DNA of 64,000 nt from Trichomonas vaginalis G3. Its lineage: Eukaryota > Parabasalia > Trichomonadida > Trichomonadidae. A program made the position numbers and the translations under genes. Positions within the stretch are counted from its first letter, which is position 1, and each line of letters opens with the position of its first letter. This document shows, in pieces, positions 41,544 to 51,066 of this stretch. The notes below the pieces were generated by a model that worked only from the letters and a program-made list of their open reading frames with translations, was not told the DNA's origin and did no database searches. The stretch is from NCBI RefSeq assembly GCF_026262505.1, contig NC_067204.1, positions 18,020,165 through 18,084,164 of the forward strand. Direction: 5' to 3'.

Positions 41544-43433
41544 ATGAATGTTGGATTCTATATTCCTCTCTCAGACATCAACGAACTTAAAAAGAAGATT
41601 GAAGAACTTGAAATTGAAATAAAAGGAGACCGAGAAACGTTTTTAGTTAAATTTAATCAAGATATTCGAAAACAAATTTACAAAAGATCATTTGAAACTG
41701 ATGTTCAGGTATTCCCGTATACAGGAACCGGAAAAATGCATATGTATAAAGCCTACCTAGAAGACTTAGACGCAATAAAGGCTGAAATGCGCAGAAGTCT
41801 GTTGAATAAGAATATTGGAAGAAAAACAAAGGAAATAGAAGAAGACAACGATGATCACCAAGACAGAACTTACTGGAATACAGAATTTCCGGAACATGTT
41901 CCTGAATTTACAAGAAATATTATACATACTATTATGGAAAACATTTGTAGAAAAGATAAAAGAGGTTATAGATATGGAGGTGAAAGTGAATTGGTAGATT
42001 TGGCATTCTTAATACATAGCAAATCACCAGCAGCATATGATGTTCTCTTGGAATTTTGTTTACCTTTTCCTACGCCTGTAACATTGTACAATAGGTTTCA
42101 TGAAGACATAATGAATATGAAACAGTTTGTTAAACATGCTGAGCTCATTCCGCGAATGTTAGAAAGCATGAACTATCACGTAGAAAATACACCTGAATAT
42201 GAATGGGCAATAGCAATAGATGCAGTTGCACTCTCTACCTGGTCCTCTAAAGACCAAAAAGGTCCTGTTGATGAAAATGGAGAAGAAATCAAATACTTAT
42301 TCATATTTCTTGGTATGCCCCTAAATTTTGATGCGCCAAATGTTATATTACATGTTATAGAACATGCCAATGGGTTTGCAAGTGGAATTATCCACGAAAT
42401 TGATGCAGCAATCGAAGAAATACGAAAGCACTTAAGAGTTAGAGTCATCATTACTGATGGAGATCCCGGATATGATAAGCATCAAGATGAATTTATTAAT
42501 GAAATTTTGCAAGGTAATGATCCCGAAGAAATATTTAAAAGAGCTACTGCTATCTTAAAGAAAGGAGATCAAGTTGTATGGATTAATGATCTCATACATA
42601 TGTCAAAACTTGAACGTACCAGATTACTCGATGCAACACTTAAGCTTTTAGTTCATCCATCTGATCTGAATACAATTGTTGATGTTAACAAGATCAGAGA
42701 TGCAATTGAATTAGGTGATGCTCTTAATGATACTTCACCTCTGGGAAGGATAAAAGATAAATATCCGATCACAATATTTTCAATTAGAGCTGTAAAGGCG
42801 CTTCTAGAAAAAAACTATTATAATGAAGCATTATTCATAGCTCCACTTGCATTCTGGTATGAAAGCATACGAAATGAGGCATTTAATGCTGACACAAGAT
42901 GTCAAATGATGTGGTTTGCATATCTGCTCTTGGTACATCATTGCATTCAAATGAGAGACCGTCACATTAAGACAAATCTTGGTGTTCTCAAAATAGACGG
43001 AAACATTTATCCGGTCTATTATATGGGAACTTGGGAAGTTGTAAAGCATCTTACAGCAACAATCATTTGTTTCCAATATTTTTTCAGTATTAATTCAACA
43101 TTTTTCAATTTTTCCCATTTGACAACCATGACGGAAGAACATTTGAATGGTTTACTTCGCGTCATGGCTCATTTTAAGTATGATTTGTCAACAACCGAAA
43201 CATCTATTGCAGAATGTAATTTAACACTCAAAATTCATAAAAAATACGATATTGACTGGAAAACCCATTCACGTGACTATCAAGCTGGTATTACATTTGA
43301 AGACATTTACACAATGCGTCAAGATTCACGTCAATATGAAATGTGCAAAGAATATGCATATGCCTTGTTATCCAAATGTGGATTTAGATATAATAGTATA
43401 GGGTGTCCAAAGGTGTGTTTAGCACAAACCTGA
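41544..43433 (+). CDS. Transposase-like protein, mariner inserted at its stop
   Basis: 629 codons from ATG 41544. N-terminal coiled coil (INELKKKIEELEIEIKG), then a large domain with spaced acidic motifs that could be a DDE triad: IAIDAVALS near residue 225, IITDGDPGYDKH near 304 and TEEHLNGLLR near 531, with WINDLIHMSKLERTRLL between, loosely like the DPPHL-K-R segment of P-element/THAP9-type transposases. The family call is tentative. The last 11 codons (GCPKVCLAQT plus stop) are encoded by the inverted repeat of a mariner inserted at 43399-43401. Without it, the frame would read a TAA right after YNSI. No terminal repeats of its own are visible. Confidence 0.7.
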   Translation: MNVGFYIPLSDINELKKKIEELEIEIKGDRETFLVKFNQDIRKQIYKRSFETDVQVFPYTGTGKMHMYKAYLEDLDAIKAEMRRSLLNKNIGRKTKEIEEDNDDHQDRTYWNTEFPEHVPEFTRNIIHTIMENICRKDKRGYRYGGESELVDLAFLIHSKSPAAYDVLLEFCLPFPTPVTLYNRFHEDIMNMKQFVKHAELIPRMLESMNYHVENTPEYEWAIAIDAVALSTWSSKDQKGPVDENGEEIKYLFIFLGMPLNFDAPNVILHVIEHANGFASGIIHEIDAAIEEIRKHLRVRVIITDGDPGYDKHQDEFINEILQGNDPEEIFKRATAILKKGDQVVWINDLIHMSKLERTRLLDATLKLLVHPSDLNTIVDVNKIRDAIELGDALNDTSPLGRIKDKYPITIFSIRAVKALLEKNYYNEALFIAPLAFWYESIRNEAFNADTRCQMMWFAYLLLVHHCIQMRDRHIKTNLGVLKIDGNIYPVYYMGTWEVVKHLTATIICFQYFFSINSTFFNFSHLTTMTEEHLNGLLRVMAHFKYDLSTTETSIAECNLTLKIHKKYDIDWKTHSRDYQAGITFEDIYTMRQDSRQYEMCKEYAYALLSKCGFRYNSIGCPKVCLAQT

Positions 43434-44699
43434 ATACTGCGAATAGAAATAAACAAGTTACATATATATAAAGTTTATTTAAATATAATCACCATTGGAT
43501 TCAATCACGCGTTCGCAGCGATCGATCCAGGCTTGAAAGACACGCTTTAAATCATCATGAGAAAATTGCTCAAATTGCTCTCTTACAAAATTTTCAAGAT
43601 CATCTGGACTCGCGAATTCGCGTCCTTCAGCTCTCTTTTTTAGCGTGCCGAATAAATAAAATTCAGAGGGTGCAATATCAGGTGAATAAATTGGGTTTGG
43701 AACAACTTTGACATTGTTTTCCACCAAGTAATTCATTACCTTATGACTTTTGTGAACTCTTGAATTATCAAAATGAATTGCAAACTTTTGTTTTTGTTAT
43801 TTGGATTTCTCAAACTCATCAGAATTGATAATTTGAGTAAGAACATTGTCAATTAGATACTGAGCATTCATCGTATTAGGTTTTTGAAGAATATCAATTG
43901 CGATGATGTCATTCACGCCCCAAAAAACCGACAACATAATCATTGGTGTGTCAATTTTTTTCTTCGGGAATGTTTGCGGATTTTCATCCTTCGGGATCCA
44001 CATGATTTTGGCTTCTGTTGCATATTGAAACCAAGACTCATCCCCTGTTACTAAAAAGCGAAACTTCTTGGATTGATACGCACGCAATATAGAGAGGAGC
44101 TCTTTCGAAGATTGGACTCTAGATTTTTTTTGAACTGAATTAAGGTTGTGCGGAACCCAACGTGTATACGCTAGTTTGTAGTTCAAATAATTGTGCAGAT
44201 AATAACTGACTGTTGTACGTGGTATCTTTGTCATCTCCTCTATCCTTCTGAGTGATGCTCTTGGGTCTTCATCTAGCGCTTGAAGAATTGCTTTGATTTT
44301 TCTTTGATCCGGCGATTTTTTGTCAATTTTTATGATGGGCGCCTTTTTGTTCATGAAGTGATACATCCTAACATAATACGTTACAGTGGAATAGCTAGGA
44401 GCATCCATACCGAAGCATTTTACCAATGTCTCGTAGATTTTTTACAGTCTTTGCATTTTTTTGCAAGAGCGAGGATGTTTTCTTTATGATTCATTAAAAA
44501 AATGAAAAAAATCCCGCCAAAATTTCCCGCGAAACCGCCTCTTGTCTCAAAATTCATTTTATATCCCGGCATGGCGCCAAAATACAACATACTCATCATA
44601 TACATATATTCATATTTTTTATTATATATTTATAATCAGCATATATCTCCTTTAATAGTCTCATATAGAGCGCTGTGCTAAGCGCACCTTTGGACACCC
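43401..44699 (-). mobile_element. Mariner element (Tvmar1-like), 1299 bp plus TA duplication
   Basis: Terminal inverted repeats of 26 bp at 43401-43426 and 44674-44699, both GGGTGTCCAAAGGTG followed by a segment differing at two positions, then TTAGCACA. TA dinucleotides flank both ends (43399-43400, 44700-44701), the Tc1/mariner target duplication. The total of about 1.3 kb and the 26-28-bp ends match the Tvmar1 family known from Trichomonas vaginalis. It carries one transposase gene on the minus strand, which is broken. Confidence 0.93.
43479..44494 (-). pseudogene. Mariner transposase with frameshift and nonsense codon
   Basis: Cut-and-paste transposase. ATG 44494 (MNHKENILALAKKCKDC) reads into a shift at the A-run near 44441. 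The main frame then gives a helix-turn-helix region (PRASLRRIEEMTKIPRTTVS), the first catalytic Asp in VTGDESWFQYA, an in-frame TAA at 43799-43797, and after it HFDNSRVH (second Asp) and IYSPDIAPSEFYLFG. The last acidic residue is Glu where mariners usually have Asp (PSD), giving DD34E spacing. It ends at 43479. With two lesions it cannot make full-length protein. Confidence 0.88.
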
Positions 44700-44906
44700 T
44701 ATAATTCCAGCGTTGATGTATGAGGTAAAAAAGTCTGAATTATTTATAAATATATATTTTATTTACAGATATTAGAGATCAATTCAGATACGATTCTAAT
44801 TGAGATCAATTCCATTAGAAAGATGTGTTAAATAATCATATTTCGCTAAATAGCTCAAGACCGAACAGCTTTTGCTTACTTTATCTATGGTATTATCTTC
44901 CATAAT

Positions 44907-45170
44907 TTATATGATTTGTTTGAACTCTGGTCCATTTTGATTTTTGATAGCATCAGTCAGGAATTCATAAAAAGGATCAACAAAAGGTACTGGAATACCC
45001 ATATGTCCACTATTCATTGCGTCTTGGAAATCTTTTATTGTACTAAAGTAACAGTAGCCTGTACCTTCTAACATATTCACTGCGATTGCAACCATAACTG
45101 ATATGCACTCTTTCTCCGAAAGATTCTTAAATAATTCTTCTACATTATATCCGTGGCCTTCAGCAGACAT
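44907..45170 (-). CDS. Small unknown protein, 87 residues
   Basis: ATG 45170 to TAA 44909-44907, with the stop overlapping TAAA. Immediately upstream lies TCACTTTCACAT, very like the trichomonad initiator that sits a few bases before start codons, which supports a real gene. The sequence (VEELFKNLSEKECISVMVAI, then IPVPFVDPFYEFLTDAI) looks like a compact helical protein with no signal peptide. No family recognised. Confidence 0.55.
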   Translation of the reverse strand: MSAEGHGYNVEELFKNLSEKECISVMVAIAVNMLEGTGYCYFSTIKDFQDAMNSGHMGIPVPFVDPFYEFLTDAIKNQNGPEFKQII

Positions 45171-45182
45171 ATGTGAAAGTGA
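45171..45182 (-). promoter_or_regulatory. Initiator-like element (TCACTTT)
   Basis: Minus-strand TCACTTTCACAT directly abuts the ATG at 45170. It matches the first seven positions of the known Trichomonas initiator consensus (TCA-Y-T-W-Y) and lies within the usual short 5' leader distance. Confidence 0.4.
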
Positions 45183-45964
45183 ATTAAAATTTTCCTTACC
45201 CTAAAAACCACAATTAATTTTTTATGACAAGGATTCCTTTCAAAATATGCTCGGCAACTCTCAATTTCTGGCAAGATAAATTTTAGCCTACAATTAAATT
45301 GTTCATTTCTTCATTATTTTAGATATTTAAATTAAAAAAAAGAGTGGTAAAATTGTTTTTCTGTATGGAAAATTTCCACACAGCATACGTTTATTTTTTT
45401 TGGCACTTCTTTTGTGACCTTCATTTCTGTATGTATTGGTCAACCCTCTTTCAAAATAATATTAGATGTATTAATAAGTGTATTAAATGTACTATTTCCT
45501 GTAGGAAAGCATCTTAATCATTTTTCCATAGATGTTGAATAAATTAGAGGTATTTTTATAGCTAAGCTTTGAAACATAAGTGAAAAAGTCAAAAGTATTG
45601 CATTGATGCAGTATTTTGATCTAAATATGAAAATTTTTAGACTTTGGATTAGAAATATTAAAAACTATTTGAAGTAAATAAAATCAAGAGGATATTATTT
45701 AAATACAAAACAAGAAACGAAGCAAATATAACTTCTGAAAGAAAAATAAAAGGAGTTATGAAAAAAATAAATACTGTAACTTGAATAAAAAAACTGTTAT
45801 GCAATCACTTGTATATACAGTTCTAAATGTAAACCACAAAGTGTGTTGACAAGATAGTTGATTAAAAAATATATTGAAATGAAATTATCAAAAATATGAA
45901 AACGTCTGCTAGGAATTGAGGTAATTTGCTTCTTTGGAGGTATTTCACCTATTAATTCGTTAAA
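45183..45964. other. AT-rich spacer
   Basis: No gene recognised. Confidence 0.5.
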
Positions 45965-46618
45965 TTAAAAATAAGGTGAAAATCTAGTTGGATCTGGTGG
46001 TAAATAAGCAGAATTACGTGCCTTCAACGATCTGGCTGGCCGTTTTCCTGGTCTGGCGATCGTGATTGAATTCAGTTTAGCTTCATCGCTGATTTCCGAA
46101 GCCCAGGATGTATTTGCAGCCTGACGTTGTGTAGTAAGATTAGCCTGCTGAAGTCTATGAAGCTTACCCTTTGATTCATCGATCTTCTTATTTATATTGC
46201 CTTCTTCCTTTATTAAGTCTTGGATTTCCTTATTCAGTTTTTCTATGTAATTTAAGGTTTGCTTTTTAGCCTTTTCTGGTGTTTCCATTTTCTTCAGAAT
46301 GTCTTCTTGTCTAACCTTTTTAAGGCTTTTGATTCTAGCCTCGACCGATTGATTCTTTTGTGTCATTCTTTGAAGCTTCTGTTGGAGAGGAGGATATTCT
46401 ACTTGTTTTAGCTGATGGATTTTCTCGTTAAGTGTCTGCTTTTCTACCTCTAAATGCTCGAGGGAGGATTTGTAAAATCTAATTGTTGCTTCTGCTCTTG
46501 ATGGAGCGTTGTTCTGCTTCTCAAGCTGCTGTATTTCGTTCAATAATTGGTTCCTCATCTCTTCCTGACTCTTAATTGCCAGATTGATTGTATCTATGAT
46601 GCTCTGATCATCTGACAT
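45965..46618 (-). CDS. Coiled-coil protein
   Basis: 217 residues; the ATG at 46618 (MSDDQSIIDTINLA) is the first real start, since the codon three earlier is TTG. Residues about 10-165 are almost continuous coiled coil with a hinge at VEYPPLQQ (LLNEIQQLEKQNN, FYKSSLEHLEVEKQTLNEKI, MTQKNQSVEARIKSLKKVRQ, NYIEKLNKEIQDLIKEEG). The tail is basic and disordered (RPGKRPARSLKARNSAYLPP). No motor, kinase or membrane motif. It is likely a cytoskeletal or membrane-tether component; no specific family claimed. Confidence 0.75.
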   Translation of the reverse strand: MSDDQSIIDTINLAIKSQEEMRNQLLNEIQQLEKQNNAPSRAEATIRFYKSSLEHLEVEKQTLNEKIHQLKQVEYPPLQQKLQRMTQKNQSVEARIKSLKKVRQEDILKKMETPEKAKKQTLNYIEKLNKEIQDLIKEEGNINKKIDESKGKLHRLQQANLTTQRQAANTSWASEISDEAKLNSITIARPGKRPARSLKARNSAYLPPDPTRFSPYF

Positions 46619-47023
46619 CCTCAAATGTATGTTTTTATCAAAGTTTATAAAAAAAATTTTCTTCCCAAAATCGACGAATACTTCTCAAATTTTTCAAATC
46701 GATATATTCTCAAGAGTTGCTTGAGTTATGCTATTTCCTTAAAAAATAAAGCTTTGTTGTATCGATATAAAACACCTTATACAATATTATGGATTATCAT
46801 CCCGATATCCACGTTAAGAATCTTTTCAGCAATCCATTTATGATGTTTTTACATCGTTTTCGTTTAATTGAATAAGACAATGAGCTGGATTTCAAGTTTG
46901 ATACTAAGCAAACCCAATGTACTGTTTATTTTTTAAATGGATATGGCAAATGTACTAGAAAAATCATTGAAATGAATAAAGAAAATTTACACAAAAAAAT
47001 TACAAAAAAAAGTATAGCTGAAT
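46619..47023. other. AT-rich spacer
   Basis: Separates two minus-strand genes; no feature recognised. Confidence 0.5.
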
Positions 47024-48322
47024 TTATGGGCCAACAGGTGTTTCATCCTCGACTTCACTGCTGTGTTGCTTGTGTTCGAGTTTTCCGTTAGCCTTCATGA
47101 AAAGAACGTGCTCGTTTTCATTATGAGTTTCACAATCAACATGAACCCAAGCGCGTTCGATATCTGGGATTCTTTCGATCTTTAGTTGCAGGCTTTCGCC
47201 TATCCAATGGGCCACGCCGATAGGAATATGGCCTGGAACGACAATGTGCAATTCTGCAAAGTAGAGAGGTCCTACCTGGAATGCAATGACATGTTCAACA
47301 CTGAGAATCAATGGATGATGATTTGCAGCGACGTATGTTAAAGATCTGATGATATCTGGTGGTGCTGTTGTTCCCATTAGCATTGTAGCGTTTTCTTTGG
47401 CATTCATTATCCATGAAACAAGGATAAATGTTGAAAGAATGATGCCGCCGGTTGAATCCATCCACCATCCTAATTTGTGACCGCCCCAGTACATAAAGAG
47501 GCCGATCGCATTTGTAATTACATCATTCCTGTGATCCTCGGCAAGAGCTTGTGTAATTGGATGGCCAAGAAGGTAATAAACGATTGCCATTGTTAATTTT
47601 ACAAAAATTGTAACGCCCATGATGATCATTGAAATCACGGATTCTTTTCCTGGTACTTGCTTCTTGATGAGTGACTGTACGCACTCAATTATGATGTAGG
47701 CTGCGCAACAAGACATTAAAACACTAAATACCAAAAGTCCAACAGTAGCAATGCGGGATTTTCCAACTGGATATCTGTCTAAATCTTCTCTTGTGAATTT
47801 CGAATGTTTTGCAGTGCAAGATATAATTGTTCCTGCAATAATATCAAGACACGAATCAGCAAGGGAAGAAATCAATGTGTATGATGTGGAAGCTGAAACA
47901 GCAACGGCTTTTCCGATCAGTAGTGAAAAGTTGATGAAGAAAGAAATATAAGTCGCCCATCTGATTCCTGGTGTTGCTTCTGCTTTATCCAAAGGTATAG
48001 CTGGTGAATTTGTTTGTTCATCGAGTTCGCTCATTAATTCTACCCAATCATTGGCTGACTTGTAATACTTCGATTTCTTTTTTGTGGATTTTGGAGCAAG
48101 ACATCCTACATCTGCATAGTTAGAGTGTGCAATTGCAAGACTCATATCTTCCAAAACTTCTGATTTTATGATTGGCTGGAGTTCTGTAGGCATAAACTCT
48201 GGGTTTAAAGCAATTTCGGAGTTTTTTAATGAGTTAGAACAATCATCACAGCATGGTAATGGTACAAGATGTGTCTTTGCACGGCAAACTGGACATTCTC
48301 GTACTTCACCTTCCTCCGTCAT
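47024..48322 (-). CDS. Cation diffusion facilitator (Mn/Zn transporter) with Cys-rich N terminus
   Basis: 432 residues from ATG 48322 (MTEEGEVRECPVC); the open frame extends 30 codons further up, but that stretch is AT-driven. CDF proteins export divalent metals by proton antiport. The membrane core carries site-A motifs: LADSCLD (DxxxD, the pattern usual in Mn-type CDFs) in one helix and EDHRNDVITN in another. The signature YPVGKSRIATVGLLVFS lies between, with about six helices in all, followed by a cytosolic C-terminal domain (SVEHVIAFQVGPLYFAELHI). The N terminus has CPVCRAKTHLVPLPCCDDC, a zinc-ribbon or RING-like knuckle not usual in CDFs. The stop overlaps TAAA. Intact gene; Mn preference is inferred from DxxxD. 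Confidence 0.92.
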   Translation of the reverse strand: MTEEGEVRECPVCRAKTHLVPLPCCDDCSNSLKNSEIALNPEFMPTELQPIIKSEVLEDMSLAIAHSNYADVGCLAPKSTKKKSKYYKSANDWVELMSELDEQTNSPAIPLDKAEATPGIRWATYISFFINFSLLIGKAVAVSASTSYTLISSLADSCLDIIAGTIISCTAKHSKFTREDLDRYPVGKSRIATVGLLVFSVLMSCCAAYIIIECVQSLIKKQVPGKESVISMIIMGVTIFVKLTMAIVYYLLGHPITQALAEDHRNDVITNAIGLFMYWGGHKLGWWMDSTGGIILSTFILVSWIMNAKENATMLMGTTAPPDIIRSLTYVAANHHPLILSVEHVIAFQVGPLYFAELHIVVPGHIPIGVAHWIGESLQLKIERIPDIERAWVHVDCETHNENEHVLFMKANGKLEHKQHSSEVEDETPVGP

Positions 48323-50545
48323 TGAAAAAATAAAATTTGTGAGAACGAAAATTACGATCCATTTGGTGTTGGATTGTACAATACATGAAATATTTAAAGT
48401 TGTATTTTTCAATTGAAAACAATGCGCATTGAATTTTGAATTGATAAAATCGGTTTTGTAAATCTAGATTGACTTTTAGCGTCATAAGAGAGGTAGGGCA
48501 ACGATAGAAAATTTTTGGAAAAAAAGTTCGGAGATCTTAAACGTATCATATTCCCTGCATGGTTTGGTATCTTCCGCCATGCGTTGTGCCAAACATATTG
48601 ACACTTTCCAATAATTAATTTATGGTATGAGTCACAGAGTTAGATTATAAAAAGAAAGTAAATAATTGCAATTAGAAATCATATATGTCGGAAATCAAAT
48701 GTTGATGAGCAGAAACCTTTTACTCATCATAAAAGAGATAAATCACTAAAGATTTGTATACATTAAAATTTGATATTTGGTGCTCGAAAACTGTCTGATG
48801 GGACTCCTCCAAAATGAACCAATCTATCGCTGAGGACCAAATTAGATGATGTGGATGGTGTATTCTCTAATTCTAACTTAGGAAGAATGGGAACAAAACG
48901 AATGACGACAACAACATGTCAAACATAGATTAAATATCTATGAATCAATAAAGTATACGTGCATTGAAGGTGATAACGATCACTTGAGGCTTATAACTCT
49001 TTGACTAAATTATGCAATAATTAAATATAATCATTTTTATATTTTTATACTGATAGTAATTAATATACTATCCTGCTTAATAAATGGTATGATCAAATTT
49101 GTTTGAAAATTTAATTATGTATATGAAACTATGTCTTCTATATAAAAATCAAAATTTTCGGACGAACCTAGATTGAACCTTTATGAAAATCTATCATTTT
49201 TGTTAATTGAGTTAATATGAATCTTTTACATATGTATATATAGCATTGATAGCTTATATAATCATGGTTTATTCCATATTAACATATTTTTTCAGTTAAA
49301 TTTGTTAATAATATCATGTAACAAATTAATTCAAGATTAGAATGTCTACAAAATGCTAACAAATAAGAACAAAATACGATTTCTCGACTTAAATTTTAAT
49401 ATGGAGTAGTTTTTCGTTTAAATCTAATTAAAAATGAATTAAAACTTATCTTGTACTATTTTCATTCAAAGATTTTAATAATGTAAATCATGCATTTTCA
49501 TAATTCAGTACAGTTCTTTTTAGAATTAAAGTTGATGAGGATGATATTTGTGATTTAAAATAATTTGTTAATGTTCACCTTTTATTCATCACCTTGTGGT
49601 ATGCCCTAAAGCAATAGCATTATCAATTCTGCTGAATTGATCAACTCAAAATTCCAAAAAAAAATTCAAAATTTCAAAAATGAAATGAAACAATTTGAAT
49701 TTTCACATGAAAAAATTAATTTCGAAAAAAATTTGGAAAATCAAAGTATTTGATAATTAGTCAAATAATCAATTTACATCGTTTTTACTCATAAAAAACA
49801 ACTAATTTTTGATTTTGATATCATATTTGATAAATACTCATTCCAGAGTTGACGTAATGTATTAATTATTGTTAGAGATATTGCTTTCGCAGCAAAATTC
49901 TTATTTCATGAAAGAAAAAAAAAATGATTTTATTCCAACAAAAACAAGTAAACAGATGAATGGAAACGTACTATATTTTCATAAATGTAGTAATCAGCGT
50001 GTCAGCTTTTGTTTATCATGTTCGAGTCAAAATGTATTAACTTGTAATAAGAAATATTCGAAGATTATATGAAGTATTGAGCATTCTTTGTAGAAATATT
50101 TGTAATTCATTACTAACATATATAATAAAGTTGTTTTTTTTCCCTTATTGCAATAATTTTGTCTGATTTTAATAACTTTTCATGTATACGAGTTGTGTGA
50201 ATATGCATCATAATATGCGTAAATATACTTATTTGCGACGAATAATGTGGTTGCATAATGGAGGTGCTAAATTTTGATTTTTAATATGGGGCTTTGGTAT
50301 GTATAATCATGTTCTTATCTCAACGTAGGAGTATTGGTGCAATATGATTAAAATTTACGAGGTTGATCTTAAATTGAATAATTCTGGAGTATAAATCACA
50401 ATGCAGCTAATTCTATGTTAAAGATAGATACAGATTGTAGTAATCAATTAGGGAGTACAAATTCATTCTTTCATTTCTGTCGTATTGAGCAGAAAGGAAG
50501 AGATCATAACCCTAGGAAAAAAAGCCCAAATTTGTCACTTTTCAT

Positions 50546-50591
50546 AGTACGTTAAACTCAATTCGCTCGGCGAATGCCGAGCACACGTACT
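50546..50591. repeat. Nested hairpin
   Basis: Outer stem AGTACGT/ACGTACT (50546-50552 and 50585-50591) and inner perfect stem GCTCGGC-GAAT-GCCGAGC (50565-50582), in otherwise AT-rich DNA. Confidence 0.6.
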
Positions 50592-51017
50592 CATCATTCA
50601 ACATAATATTCTCATTCTTTGGTTATTATAGTGCCAGACAACACAAGATTTCAAAGAATTACTTGAGTTTTCAATTAATCTTAATCCGATTTTAGATTTA
50701 TCGAGAACTCCATCATCACAATCACATACTTCAGTGCGGTAACTACAATTATCCATATACAGAAGGAAGTTCTTTTCGAACAACTCATTTGGAGTCTGTT
50801 TTGGAAAGAACTTCTTTCTGTCCGACTTAATTTCATAGTTCCTGATCAACCAAAAGACAAAAACCACACACTATCTACTTAGGAAAGGAGTTCTTTCTAA
50901 ATCTTCCTTCAATTGAGATTTTACGAGAGATAACCCTTCTATTGCACTTAAAAATGAACATTTTGATATCTTTAGTATCACACATGGTCATATATAGTAT
51001 TTCATCTACATAAATAC

Positions 51018-51066
51018 ATTCATCTTTCGAAGTCTCTCATTAAATGGGAGGCTTCGAAAGATGAAT
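51018..51066. repeat. Long hairpin, about 24-bp arms
   Basis: ATTCATCTTTCGAAG against CTTCGAAAGATGAAT, continuing inward (TCTCTCAT/ATGGGAGG) with two mismatches and almost no loop. Confidence 0.75.

Noticed and set aside
50598..50867. Minus-strand 89-codon frame
   Set aside because: No initiator, no domain and an isolated position in a gene desert.
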